DNA of 33,768 bases from NCBI GenBank assembly GCA_003152485.1, contig PMAE01000065.1, positions 232,907 through 266,674 of the forward strand, given 5' to 3'. Made by a program: the position numbers and the translations under genes. The stretch's first letter is position 1, and each line of letters begins with the position of its first letter. Of the stretch, positions 7,343 to 16,376 are shown in pieces. The notes below the pieces were generated by a model that made no database searches, had not been told where the DNA came from, and was given only the letters and a program-made list of their open reading frames with translations. This stretch comes from Gemmatimonadota bacterium. Its GTDB lineage: Bacteria > Gemmatimonadota > Gemmatimonadetes > Gemmatimonadales > Gemmatimonadaceae.

Positions 7343-9159
7343 TAGTCCACGGGGCGGAGGTAGGACTCGCCGATCGCGGTGGGGCTCAACATCGCCACCG
7401 TGGGCAGCCGCCGTTTCCAATGCGTACTCTCGAGCCGGCGCTGCACGAGCTCGACCTCCGCGCGATCGAATCCGCGGGCGATCAAATCGGCCGGCGTGTA
7501 GCCGTATAGCAGCCAGTTGAGGATCGCGTCGGCCTTGGCGTAGCTGATCCCGAAGTCGCCCTCGTCCGTTTGGCCGGCAATCAAATCGGCCGATGCCGGC
7601 TTGCCGATGATGGCATTGGGAACGCCGAGGTGGCGCGCCAGTGCCCAGACCTGGGTCTTGAAGAGGTCACCAAGTGGATTGACTGGTGGCGAGTCATCCG
7701 CGTGCCAGGTGAAGTATCCGAACAGCCGCTCTGTCTTGTTGCCGGTGCCGAGTGGCAGTGCATGGTAGTGCGCCGAGAGGTCGAAGAGCGTGATCATGCG
7801 CATGCGCGCCATCACGTTCCCACGTCGGGCGGCGTCGGCGGTGGGGCCCTGCGCGAGATACCCGTCGACCGCGGCGCTGATATCGATCGTACGCGGCGTG
7901 ACCCCGAGCTCATCAATCACGAGTTGCGCGTGCGCGAGGCTATCCGGGCTGGACGTGCAATACGGCATGCGGACGCCCACGACGTTCTCCGGCCCGAGCG
8001 CGCGGGCGGCCAGCATCGCCGTGACCGCCGAATCCACACCACCTGAGAGACCGACCACCGCGCGTGAGAATCCTCGGCGCGCGAATTCGTCGCGGATGAA
8101 TTGGACGAGCCATTGCTCGACCAACGGCCCGTTGATGTCCAAGGTTGGCGGCCCACCGCTAGGACGGGCCGCGGGCTGATGGTCGTCTCGCGGCGCGTCG
8201 TGTCCCGCGTTTTGTCCCGCGTCGGCGTCATAGCGCGCGACCTCAGGCGCGTGGCCCACCCGGTCGAGCGCGGCGCGAAGCGCGGGGAGGACTGTGCGGA
8301 GGTCGGCCAACAGCGGCACGTCGGCGCGCACGCGCGCGACGTCGTCGAGATCGATGGTGACGGGGAGTAGCGATTCCTCGAACAACGGCCCCCGGGCCTG
8401 TACGTCACCGCTCGGACCCGCCACCGAGGAGCTTCCCCAGAACGCTTTGCCCCCCTCGCTGCCGACGAGGTTGGCGTACGACACGAAGATCCCATGTTCC
8501 TCGGCGATGTCCCGAATCAATCGATCCCATCGGGCAACGGTCGCCGGACCCGCGATGCCGTCATCACGAGGTTCGATGCCGCGCGCGGGCGCGGCGGCGG
8601 AGAGGAAGATGACCTGGGCGCCGTCCAGCGCGGCGACGGTGCCGGTGAGGCTGTGCCAGGCATCCTCGCAGACGAGCATCGCGGCGCGGCCCCACGGCGT
8701 GTCGAACGCGCGCACCTCACGACCGCGCTCGACGAATCGTTCCTCGTCGAACAGGCCGTAGGTGGGCAGAAACACTTTGCGGTGAACGTGGCGGATCACT
8801 GGACCGCCGTGGGCACCGAGAGTGACGTACATGGCACTGTTGTACAGGGTGCTCTGCCACCGTTCGTAGAACCCGATGACGACATCGAGGGTTCGACCGG
8901 CGGCTACGGCGGCGGGGACGGCCGTGCGATACGTCTCGTCCAACTCCCGGGCCAACGTGCCGGCTGATCGGGCCGCGTCTCGGACGCCGCCCTCGAGGAA
9001 GTAGCCGGTGAGTGCGGTTTCGGGCAGGTGAAGGACCCGCGGACCCGCGTGCGGCGTGTCCGCCGCCGCGAACATGGGGCCAAGACGCGCCAAATTATCG
9101 GCATAGCGCCCTTTACTCGGACGGAACTGGGCGAGCGCGATAGTCAGCGGCGACGTCAT
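7339..9159 (-). CDS. nadE: Glutamine-dependent NAD+ synthetase
   Basis: Catalyses the last step of NAD+ biosynthesis, amidating nicotinic acid adenine dinucleotide with ammonia drawn from glutamine and ATP. The 606 residues hold two domains. The N-terminal nitrilase-type glutaminase has Glu47 (LPETALTGYF), Lys128 (HRKVFLPTYGLFDEERFVE) and Cys164 (LVCEDAWHS). After a Pro/Asp/His-rich linker comes the synthetase domain, with the PPi-loop VVGLSGGVDSAVTAMLAARAL, the GTGNKTERLFGYFTWHADD motif and PLGDLFKTQVWALARHLGVP. The ATG at 9159 is preferred over a GTG 9 bases upstream because a TAACTT hexamer lies 11 bases before it, which would place the GTG outside the message. The length fits the bacterial two-domain type. 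Confidence 0.95.
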   Translation of the reverse strand: MTSPLTIALAQFRPSKGRYADNLARLGPMFAAADTPHAGPRVLHLPETALTGYFLEGGVRDAARSAGTLARELDETYRTAVPAAVAAGRTLDVVIGFYERWQSTLYNSAMYVTLGAHGGPVIRHVHRKVFLPTYGLFDEERFVERGREVRAFDTPWGRAAMLVCEDAWHSLTGTVAALDGAQVIFLSAAAPARGIEPRDDGIAGPATVARWDRLIRDIAEEHGIFVSYANLVGSEGGKAFWGSSSVAGPSGDVQARGPLFEESLLPVTIDLDDVARVRADVPLLADLRTVLPALRAALDRVGHAPEVARYDADAGQNAGHDAPRDDHQPAARPSGGPPTLDINGPLVEQWLVQFIRDEFARRGFSRAVVGLSGGVDSAVTAMLAARALGPENVVGVRMPYCTSSPDSLAHAQLVIDELGVTPRTIDISAAVDGYLAQGPTADAARRGNVMARMRMITLFDLSAHYHALPLGTGNKTERLFGYFTWHADDSPPVNPLGDLFKTQVWALARHLGVPNAIIGKPASADLIAGQTDEGDFGISYAKADAILNWLLYGYTPADLIARGFDRAEVELVQRRLESTHWKRRLPTVAMLSPTAIGESYLRPVDY

Positions 9160-9170
9160 ATTACGCACTC

Positions 9171-9176
9171 AAGTTA
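9171..9176 (-). promoter_or_regulatory. -10-like hexamer of nadE
   Basis: TAACTT on the minus strand, 11 bases before ATG 9159, implying a leader of only a few bases. Confidence 0.35.
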
Positions 9177-9260
9177 GCACGATCTGACAACCCTGGCCCG
9201 GGCGGCGCGGCGTACGGCCGGGCAGGTGCGGCTAATGACGATTCAAGTACCGCTTTCGAC

Positions 9261-11411
9261 ATGAGTTTCCTCCGCCGGCCGCACGGCCGACTGCGTTCCA
9301 TGCTCAGGGCCGCACTTGCGGTCGCGTCACTCGCGGCGGCGCCCGTAGCATCCGTCGCGGGCCAAGGCACGGGTCCGCCCGCCACCCAGCCAGCGGTCCC
9401 TGCTCCGACTGGCGGTTCGACGGGAGACCCGGGGCCAAGCCGGACCGGCGACCCGTCGTCGCCCTCCGTGCCGCCCTCGACGGGCGCGCCGTGGCGCATC
9501 GTCGATCCGCCACAATCGACGCTGGTCTACGCGAACGACGGCTCGCTGATCGGAGAAATCGGTCGTGAGCTCCGGACGAGCGTGCCGATCGCGTCGCTGC
9601 CCACCTACGTCCCGGCCGCATTCGTCGCGGTCGAGGACCACCGCTTCTACCAACACAACGGTGTGGATGTCGTCGGCGTGTTGGGCGCGATCAAGGATCG
9701 CGTCATCGGACGCCGCGCGCGAGGGGCGAGCACGATCACGCAGCAACTCGTGGGCAACATGCACCCCGACGTCGTGGATCGGCGTGACATGAGTCTCGAC
9801 CGCAAGCTCCGTGAGCAGAACGCGGCCCGGGAGATGGAGCGGCATTACTCGAAGGCCCAGATCCTGGAGGCCTATCTCAATCAGATCCCGTTCGGGCATG
9901 GCTGGTTCGGCGTCGACGCGGCCGCGCGCCACTATTTCGGGAAGAGTGCGGGAGAGCTGTCCCTCGCCGAGGCGGCGACGCTGGCCGCGCTCCCCCGCTC
10001 GGCGCCGTACTACGACCCGATCCGGCATCCCGACCGCGCCCGCAAACGACGCGATCTCGTGGTGCGGCTCATGGCGGATCAGGAATTGATCACTCCGGAC
10101 GCCGCCGCCGAAGCGCGGCGGCAGCCGCTGGTGACGGTGGCGCCATCCACCGCGACCGCGTCGTATTTCGTGGATGCCGTGCGGTCGGCGGCCACGCGTG
10201 AGGGGGTGCCGGTGGACGCGGGTGGCTATCGGGTCTACGCGACGCTCGATCCCAGTCTGCAAGAGGCGGCCGTGACCGCGCTGGCCGAGGGCGCGGCGGC
10301 CGTGGAATCGCGACCGGGCTATGCGCATCCGACGCTGGCGTCGCACGCGAAAGGTGGCCCCGACTACCTACAGGGACTCGTGGTCGCGATGGATCCGATG
10401 ACCGGCAATGTGCGCGCGCTCGTCGGCGGTCGGAATTACGCGGATTCGCCGTTCGACCGCGCGCTCTACGCCCTGCGCCAACCAGGGTCCGCGTTCAAAC
10501 CGGTCGTGTACGCCGCGGCAATCGCGGACAGCATTCCCGCGAACGCCATCGTCTCCGATACCGCGCTGGCCATTCCCCTCGACAACGGCAGCCTGTATCG
10601 CCCCGACGATGCGGACGGGCAGTTCCTCGGTCCGATGACGGTCCGGGAGGCGCTCGCACGCTCGCGGAATACGGTCGCGGTGCAACTGGCGATGCGGGTG
10701 GGGATCGACTCCGTGATCGACCTTGGCCACCGCCTCGGACTGACGACACCGATCGCCCCGTACCCATCGAGCGCCATCGGCGCCTCGGGCGTGCGACCGA
10801 TCGAGATGGTGGCGGCGTACGGCGCGTTCGCCACCTTGGGCACGGTGGCCCCGCCGCAGTTCGTCGTCCGCATTGAGGATCGTGGCGGCCACACGGTCTG
10901 GACGGCCCACCCGGCGATGCCGGCGACGGCGCTGGATTCGAACGTCGCGTTCATCGTCCGCGACATGATGCGCGACGTGATCGAGCGCGGGACGGCGACA
11001 GCGGTGCGCCGATCGCTCCCCATCCAGATCCCGGCGGCCGGTAAGACGGGCACGACGAACGACAACACCGATGTGTGGTTCATCGGATTTACCCCCGACC
11101 TCGTGGCCGGCGTGTGGCTCGGATTCGATCAGCCGCAGATGATCATGCCGGGTGTCGCGGGTGGCTCGCTCGCGGCGCCGATCTGGGCGAAGCTCGCGGC
11201 CGCGGCAGACCGTGGGCGTGAGTTCGCCGACTGGGTACCGCCCGTGACCCTCGAGTCCGCGGACCTCGATCGAGCCACCGGGACGGCAGCGGATTCGACG
11301 ACCCCGCCGGAGCGGCGCTACACCGAGTACTTCCTACCCGGCACGTTGCCCCCGGCGTTGCGGTTCGAGCCCCGGTCAGTGTTCGAGAAGGGTCCGGTCG
11401 GGGCCTACTAG
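9261..11411 (+). CDS. Class A penicillin-binding protein (PBP1a type)
   Basis: A bifunctional peptidoglycan synthase of 716 residues. The GT51 glycosyltransferase domain has EDHRFYQHNGVD (catalytic Glu125), RGASTITQQLVGN, RKLREQNAAREMER and ILEAYLNQIPFGHG (Glu203). The transpeptidase domain has the active-site Ser410 in QPGSAFKP, the SRN motif (468-470) and KTGTTNDNTD (595-604). The N-terminus is unusual: a hydrophobic stretch (about 14-33) ends in PVASVAGQG, which reads as well as a cleavable signal peptide as an anchor, and is followed by a 40-residue Pro/Gly/Ser/Thr-rich linker. The gene is divergent from nadE and convergent with lon. Confidence 0.94.
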   Translation: MSFLRRPHGRLRSMLRAALAVASLAAAPVASVAGQGTGPPATQPAVPAPTGGSTGDPGPSRTGDPSSPSVPPSTGAPWRIVDPPQSTLVYANDGSLIGEIGRELRTSVPIASLPTYVPAAFVAVEDHRFYQHNGVDVVGVLGAIKDRVIGRRARGASTITQQLVGNMHPDVVDRRDMSLDRKLREQNAAREMERHYSKAQILEAYLNQIPFGHGWFGVDAAARHYFGKSAGELSLAEAATLAALPRSAPYYDPIRHPDRARKRRDLVVRLMADQELITPDAAAEARRQPLVTVAPSTATASYFVDAVRSAATREGVPVDAGGYRVYATLDPSLQEAAVTALAEGAAAVESRPGYAHPTLASHAKGGPDYLQGLVVAMDPMTGNVRALVGGRNYADSPFDRALYALRQPGSAFKPVVYAAAIADSIPANAIVSDTALAIPLDNGSLYRPDDADGQFLGPMTVREALARSRNTVAVQLAMRVGIDSVIDLGHRLGLTTPIAPYPSSAIGASGVRPIEMVAAYGAFATLGTVAPPQFVVRIEDRGGHTVWTAHPAMPATALDSNVAFIVRDMMRDVIERGTATAVRRSLPIQIPAAGKTGTTNDNTDVWFIGFTPDLVAGVWLGFDQPQMIMPGVAGGSLAAPIWAKLAAAADRGREFADWVPPVTLESADLDRATGTAADSTTPPERRYTEYFLPGTLPPALRFEPRSVFEKGPVGAY

Positions 11412-11432
11412 AAACGCGAATAAAGAAAAAAA

Positions 11433-11467
11433 GAGAGAGTAGACGCGGTCCGTTTGTCTACTCTCTC
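11433..11467. terminator. Bidirectional terminator between the PBP gene and lon
   Basis: GAGAGAGTAGAC (11433-11444) and GTCTACTCTCTC (11456-11467) form a perfect 12-bp stem with an 11-base loop. It is flanked by an A-rich tract on the left and CTTTT on the right, so both convergent genes end in a hairpin plus T-rich tail. Confidence 0.8.
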
Positions 11468-11499
11468 CTTTTCTCCCTCTACTTCTTTCTTCCTCTACT

Positions 11500-14073
11500 T
11501 CACGCCAGCGCGTCCGCCTCTTCCTCGGCCTCTTCCATCTCCGTCTTCCGTGTGACGACGGGCTTGGCCGCTGGGAGGAGTGCGGCCGCGAGGACTTCGT
11601 CGAGGGTGTCGACGGGTAGGAATTCCAGCACGTCTCGCACCTCGAGCGGGATATCCTCGATATCCCCTTCGTTGGCCTTCGGCAACACGATCGTCGTGAT
11701 GCCCGCCCGATGCGCGCCCAACACTTTCTCCTTGAGGCCGCCGATCGGCAGTACTCGGCCCCGCAGCGTGATTTCACCCGTCATCGCGACGTCCTTCCGC
11801 ACGGCGCGGCCGGACATTGCGCTTACGACCGCCGTCGCCATCGTCACACCGGCCGACGGCCCGTCCTTGGGGATCGCACCCGCTGGGACGTGCACGTGCA
11901 CTTCGAGGGATCCGAGTCGGTCTTCCAGGATCTGAAGTCGTGAGGCGTGGGTCGCGGCGTACGTCAGCGCGGCACGCGCCGACTCCTTCATGACGTCACC
12001 GAGCTGCCCCGTAAGGATCAGCGACACATTGCCCATTCCGCTGACCTGCACGCGGTCGTCGGTCGAGCGGGGACCGTACAGCCGTCGGATAGCGGCTTCG
12101 ACGAACATGATGTCTCCGCCCATCGGCGTGTAGTACATCCCGGTGGCGACACCGACCTCGTTCTGCTCGTTGGCGTGTTCCGGGTGCACCTTCGGCCGGC
12201 CGAGCAGCTCCCGCACTTCGTCGGCGGTGATGGCGAGGTCGGCGGTCTGGCCGGCGGCCAGCTTCCGCGCCACTTTGCGGGCGACGGCGCCGACCTGCCG
12301 CTCGAGTTGGCGTACTCCGCTCTCGCGCGTGTATTTCGACACGATGGCCATCACCGCGTCGTCGGTGAAGGTGACGTGCTTCTTCGCGAGCCCGGACTCC
12401 TCGAGTTGGCGAGGGATCAGGTACTTCTTGGCGATCTCCGCCTTCTCGCGCTCCGTGTAGCCGGCGAAGTCGACGACTTCCATCCGGTCGAGCAGTGGGG
12501 CCGGAATATTCTGGATGAAGTTCGCGGTCGCGATGAAGAGCACCTCGCTCAAATCGAACGGCACGCCAAGGTAATGGTCAGTGAAGGTGTCGTTCTGCGC
12601 CGGGTCGAGCACCTCGAGCAACGCCGCCGCGGGATCGCCCTGAAACGACGTCCCGAGCTTGTCGACTTCATCGAGTAGGAACACCGGGTTCTTCGTACCC
12701 GCCTGCTTGATGCCCTGGACGATTCGACCAGGCATGGCGCCCACGTACGTGCGGCGGTGCCCACGGATATCGGCTTCGTCGCGCGCGCCACCCAGGGCGA
12801 CGCGTACATACTCGCGACCCAGGGAGCGAGCGATCGATTTCGCGATCGACGTCTTGCCGACACCAGGAGGACCGACGAACAGTAGGATGGGCCCCTTGGC
12901 CATGGCACGCGATTTCGCCTCGCGGCTGTCGGTGATCTGTCGATTCTCATCGTCGCGCGCGGCCAGCGACGGCGTCGCGTCGTCCTTGTCGACGCGCAGC
13001 TTGGCGGCTGGCAGCTCCCCGGTCTTCTCCAGCTCCTCCGCCAACTCTTTGGCCCGGAGCTGCCGCACGGCGAGGAACTCGAGCACCCGATCCTTCACGT
13101 CCTGGAGCCCGTAGTGATCATCGTCGAGCACGTGCTCGGCGTGCGTCAGATCGAGCTGGTCATCCGACCGGATGTTCCACGGCAGCTCGGCGATCCACTC
13201 CAAATAGGTGCGGATGACCTGAGCTTCCATCGATTCGCGGCCGGCCCGTTCGAGGCGACCGAGTTCACGCGCTACCTCGGCGCGGGCCTCTTTGGGGAGC
13301 TCGAGCTTGGCGAGCTTCTCGCGGAGCTCGACGACCTCGCGCGCTTGATCGTCGTCACCGAGCTCTTTCTGGATCGCCTTGAGCTGCTCGCGCAGATACA
13401 TCTCGCGCTGGCGCTCGCCCAGCTCTTCCTGGACCTGCGACTTGATCTCTTCTTGCGCTTCCAGCAGGCCAATCTGGCGTTGGACGTGCACGAGCACGCG
13501 CCGGAGCCGCTCCTCGACGCTGAGCGTCTCGAGCAACCCCTGCTTCTCGGCGACACTGAGCTCGATGTAGCCAGCGACGAGATCCGCGAATTTGCCGGGA
13601 TCGGTTACGGAGTCGAGCACCTGATGCACGACTTCCTCGGGGAGCCCGCGCCGCTCGCCCAGCTCGGCCGCGCGCTCGCGAATCTCCTTGTGGAGGGCTT
13701 CGAACGCCGGATCGTGCTCGTTGAGCGGCGTCATCTCTTCGGAGGGCACGATGGTGGCCGACAGGTAGCCCTCGGAGGTGCCGTATTGGAGGGCCGTGGC
13801 GCGTTGCTCACCTTGGAGCAGGAGTTGGACGCCACCGAGGCCGCGCTGAATCTGGCCAATCCGGGCGATGACACCCATGGAGTACAGAATGTCGGGCGCG
13901 GGCTCGTCGGAGTTGTCGCGCTGCGCGACTGCGAAGACGAGGCGGTCGCCTTTGAGCGCAGCCTCGATGGCCCGGAGCGTTCCCGGCCGGCCCGCCGCGA
14001 TGGGCGCAGTGAGGCCCGGGAAAATGACCGTCCCGCGGAGTGGCAGGACAGGGAGTGTCTGGCGTTGCGCCAT
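11500..14073 (-). CDS. lon: ATP-dependent protease Lon
   Basis: Cytoplasmic AAA+ protease that degrades misfolded and regulatory proteins; 857 residues. The order is: LON substrate-binding domain (1 to about 200, starting LPVLPLRGTVIFPG), coiled-coil region (about 200-260), AAA+ module with Walker A GPPGVGKTS (401-409) and Walker B VFLLDEVDK (464-472), and a C-terminal protease domain with the Ser740/Lys783 dyad in KDGPSAGVTMATA and GGLKEKVLGA. An extra acidic/basic segment of some 45 residues (about 346-392) sits just before Walker A, where typical Lon proteins have only a short link. The very C-terminus is Glu-rich. No convincing heat-shock promoter or CIRCE element was found upstream. Confidence 0.95.
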   Translation of the reverse strand: MAQRQTLPVLPLRGTVIFPGLTAPIAAGRPGTLRAIEAALKGDRLVFAVAQRDNSDEPAPDILYSMGVIARIGQIQRGLGGVQLLLQGEQRATALQYGTSEGYLSATIVPSEEMTPLNEHDPAFEALHKEIRERAAELGERRGLPEEVVHQVLDSVTDPGKFADLVAGYIELSVAEKQGLLETLSVEERLRRVLVHVQRQIGLLEAQEEIKSQVQEELGERQREMYLREQLKAIQKELGDDDQAREVVELREKLAKLELPKEARAEVARELGRLERAGRESMEAQVIRTYLEWIAELPWNIRSDDQLDLTHAEHVLDDDHYGLQDVKDRVLEFLAVRQLRAKELAEELEKTGELPAAKLRVDKDDATPSLAARDDENRQITDSREAKSRAMAKGPILLFVGPPGVGKTSIAKSIARSLGREYVRVALGGARDEADIRGHRRTYVGAMPGRIVQGIKQAGTKNPVFLLDEVDKLGTSFQGDPAAALLEVLDPAQNDTFTDHYLGVPFDLSEVLFIATANFIQNIPAPLLDRMEVVDFAGYTEREKAEIAKKYLIPRQLEESGLAKKHVTFTDDAVMAIVSKYTRESGVRQLERQVGAVARKVARKLAAGQTADLAITADEVRELLGRPKVHPEHANEQNEVGVATGMYYTPMGGDIMFVEAAIRRLYGPRSTDDRVQVSGMGNVSLILTGQLGDVMKESARAALTYAATHASRLQILEDRLGSLEVHVHVPAGAIPKDGPSAGVTMATAVVSAMSGRAVRKDVAMTGEITLRGRVLPIGGLKEKVLGAHRAGITTIVLPKANEGDIEDIPLEVRDVLEFLPVDTLDEVLAAALLPAAKPVVTRKTEMEEAEEEADALA

Positions 14074-14331
14074 GATCCGTACCTTTGACCGAAATGGAAA
14101 AATGGGGCAAGCCCAGTGCGGCCCGCCCCGCCAATCTGATTACCGGGCCCGATCTAGTGCATGAGCGGTTCCAGGTGAGTTACGCCATCGCGGCGGGATT
14201 GGCAACGCGATCACGCCGTCATGACACCCGTGCCACCGCCAGGACGGCGGGTGGTTGCCCCGGTCCTTATGTCGAGGCTCTAGGCGGCAGCTGTAACCGT
14301 CCGATTCGCTGCAACAACCTGTAAGTGGTGT

Positions 14332-14337
14332 TAATGT
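14332..14337 (+). promoter_or_regulatory. -10-like hexamer of the Ser/Thr kinase gene (leaderless)
   Basis: TAATGT, 6 bases before ATG 14344. It favours this ATG over a TTG two codons upstream. The other 260 bases of the divergent lon-kinase gap show nothing clear. Confidence 0.4.
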
Positions 14338-14343
14338 TTGGGA

Positions 14344-16353
14344 ATGTCCGATCCCGTGGCGTCCACCGCCGACACCGAGCTTCTCGCGCGCGTCGAGCAG
14401 GTGCTTTCGCCGACGTTCGAGCTCGACCGTGAGATCGGGCGGGGCGGGATGGGAATTGTGTATCTGGCCCGAGATCGCAGACTCAAGCGCGGGGTGGCGA
14501 TCAAAGTATTGCCGCCGGAGCTCTCGTTCCGGTCCGACATTCGATCGCGGTTCCTTCGAGAAGCTGAAACGGCAGCACAGCTCTCGCATCCGAACATCGT
14601 CCCGATCTTCACCGTGGACGAGCGCGAAGGGCTGGTGTTTTTCGTCATGGCGTACATCGACGGCGACACGCTGGCCAGGCGATTGGAGGGCAACGCCCGC
14701 GTACCGGTCCCCGAGGCTCGGCGGCTGTTGACGGAGGTCGCGAGCGCGCTCGCCTACGCGCATTCGCGAGGGGTCATTCACCGAGACATCAAGCCCGACA
14801 ACATCCTGCTGTCCTCGGACGGTGGGCGGGCGATGGTCACCGACTTCGGTATCGCGCGCGCGATCAGCAACACGAGCGGCGCCGATTCGCGGCTGACCGC
14901 GACCGGCGTGGCGATCGGGACGCCGACCTACATGAGCCCCGAGCAGTGCGCGGGTGACCGCGAGGTCGATGGCCGGAGCGATCTCTACTCGCTGGGTGTC
15001 GTCGCATACCAGATGCTGAGCGGCGACGTTCCGTTCCGGGGGACGGGGACGGGCGCGCTGTTGGTCAAGCACATCTCCGAGAAGCCTGTCCCGATCCTCG
15101 AGCGAGTTCCCGATCTGCCGCCCTGGCTTGCCCGTACGGTCATGTGCCTGCTCGAGAAGCAGCCCGCGGACCGGTTCGCGGATGCGGGGGCGCTCGTGCG
15201 GGCGCTCGATCAAGGCGAGGCAGGTGCGGCGACGACCATTCCCGCCGATCGGACGGCGGGCGCCGCCGCGCTGTCGCGCGCCGCGACACTGGCGCCAGCG
15301 GCACCGATGAACATTGCTCCTCCAATGTACGCGCCCCCGCTGTCGGCGGAAGATTCGCGGTGGTCGGTACCCGCGGTGGTGAAGTTTCGGAAGCGGTTCA
15401 CCCAGGTCGCGATCGGGGTCGTCGGGTGTGTGCTCTGGTCGCTCATCGGCGCGGACACTGGCCCGTTGATCCTCGCGCTGATTCTGTCGATGTGGTTAGC
15501 ATGGAAATACGCGCGGCTCTGGCACGATGGCCACGATTGGCATGATGTCTTCAAGTACTCGCGGGAACGTCTCTTTTTCGATGTCGCCGCGGAATCGATC
15601 GACGGCGCGCGCGCATTGTTCGACAAAGACAAACGCGGCGCGCATCGCGAGCGGATCCGGCAGATGAACGCAGGCCAATGGCCGCAGTGGGCCGCGGGCG
15701 CTCCAAACCCTGCCGCGGGCGGCGGTGTGCAACTGCCACCACCGGCCTACGCGGCGGCCGCAGGCGTGTTGCCGCCTCCGTCACCGGCGTCACCCATCCC
15801 GGTGCCGGACGAGGCGGCAAGCCTCGCGCCGCCTGCGATACTGAACGGCGCTTACGGCCCGCAGGTGCGGCGGGCGGCTGCCGACCGCGCCGCGGTGCGG
15901 GATCTGGTCGCCCGTTTGGGAGCGGCGGACCGAGCACTGTTGCCCGACGTCGTGCAGACAGTGGACGCGCTCGCGGGCCGCATCGCGGGACTGGCGACGG
16001 CGCTCCACCGGCTGGATGGCGATCTTGCGCCCGACGCGTTGCCGGAGCTCGACAAGCGGATTGCCGTGACGGAAGCGGACGGTGCGGCGCCGGACCGGGA
16101 TCGGCGGCTCGTGCTGCTGCGCCGGCAGCGGACGACATTGCAGGACTTGTCCGACCGGCGTGCGGCGCTGTTCTCGCAACTCGAGAGCGCGGGCATCATT
16201 CTCCAGAACATTCGCTTCGATCTGCTCCGCCTGCGGTCCGCGGGCGTCCAATCGGCGATCGACGATGTCGCCACCGCGACGCAGGAGGCGCGTGCGCTGT
16301 CGCGGGAGATCGCGCATGTGCTGAGCGCGGCCGAGGAGCTGAAGGCGGTCTAG
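14344..16353 (+). CDS. Membrane Ser/Thr protein kinase with C-terminal coiled coil
   Basis: A 669-residue Hanks-type kinase. The catalytic domain is complete: glycine loop GRGGMG (32-37), Lys54 in VAIKVLPPE, HRDIKPDNILL (146-156), TDFGIARA (166-173) and SPEQ in place of APE (199-201). An Ala/Pro-rich linker follows (about 290-340), then two hydrophobic segments at about 353-370 and 373-390 forming a membrane hairpin, a WHDGHDWHD patch (393-401), another Pro-rich linker, and a helical tail (about 510-669) predicted to be coiled coil. With two membrane passes, kinase and tail lie on the same, probably cytoplasmic, side, unlike PASTA kinases. Two secreted-protein genes follow closely (24-base gap, then a 4-base overlap). 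Confidence 0.93.
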   Translation: MSDPVASTADTELLARVEQVLSPTFELDREIGRGGMGIVYLARDRRLKRGVAIKVLPPELSFRSDIRSRFLREAETAAQLSHPNIVPIFTVDEREGLVFFVMAYIDGDTLARRLEGNARVPVPEARRLLTEVASALAYAHSRGVIHRDIKPDNILLSSDGGRAMVTDFGIARAISNTSGADSRLTATGVAIGTPTYMSPEQCAGDREVDGRSDLYSLGVVAYQMLSGDVPFRGTGTGALLVKHISEKPVPILERVPDLPPWLARTVMCLLEKQPADRFADAGALVRALDQGEAGAATTIPADRTAGAAALSRAATLAPAAPMNIAPPMYAPPLSAEDSRWSVPAVVKFRKRFTQVAIGVVGCVLWSLIGADTGPLILALILSMWLAWKYARLWHDGHDWHDVFKYSRERLFFDVAAESIDGARALFDKDKRGAHRERIRQMNAGQWPQWAAGAPNPAAGGGVQLPPPAYAAAAGVLPPPSPASPIPVPDEAASLAPPAILNGAYGPQVRRAAADRAAVRDLVARLGAADRALLPDVVQTVDALAGRIAGLATALHRLDGDLAPDALPELDKRIAVTEADGAAPDRDRRLVLLRRQRTTLQDLSDRRAALFSQLESAGIILQNIRFDLLRLRSAGVQSAIDDVATATQEARALSREIAHVLSAAEELKAV

Positions 16354-16376
16354 GCGGGCCGGTCGTCTCTCTCCCG

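Noticed and set aside
13114-14088. 324-residue plus-strand frame antisense to lon
   Set aside because: An antisense shadow of a strongly supported lon gene; the Leu/Arg/Asp-rich pattern reflects reversed codons.
14095-14140. Sigma-32-like heat-shock promoter upstream of lon (CCCCATTT)
   Set aside because: A CCCCAT box is present but no CTTGAA-type -35 lies at the right distance, and no CIRCE repeat was found.
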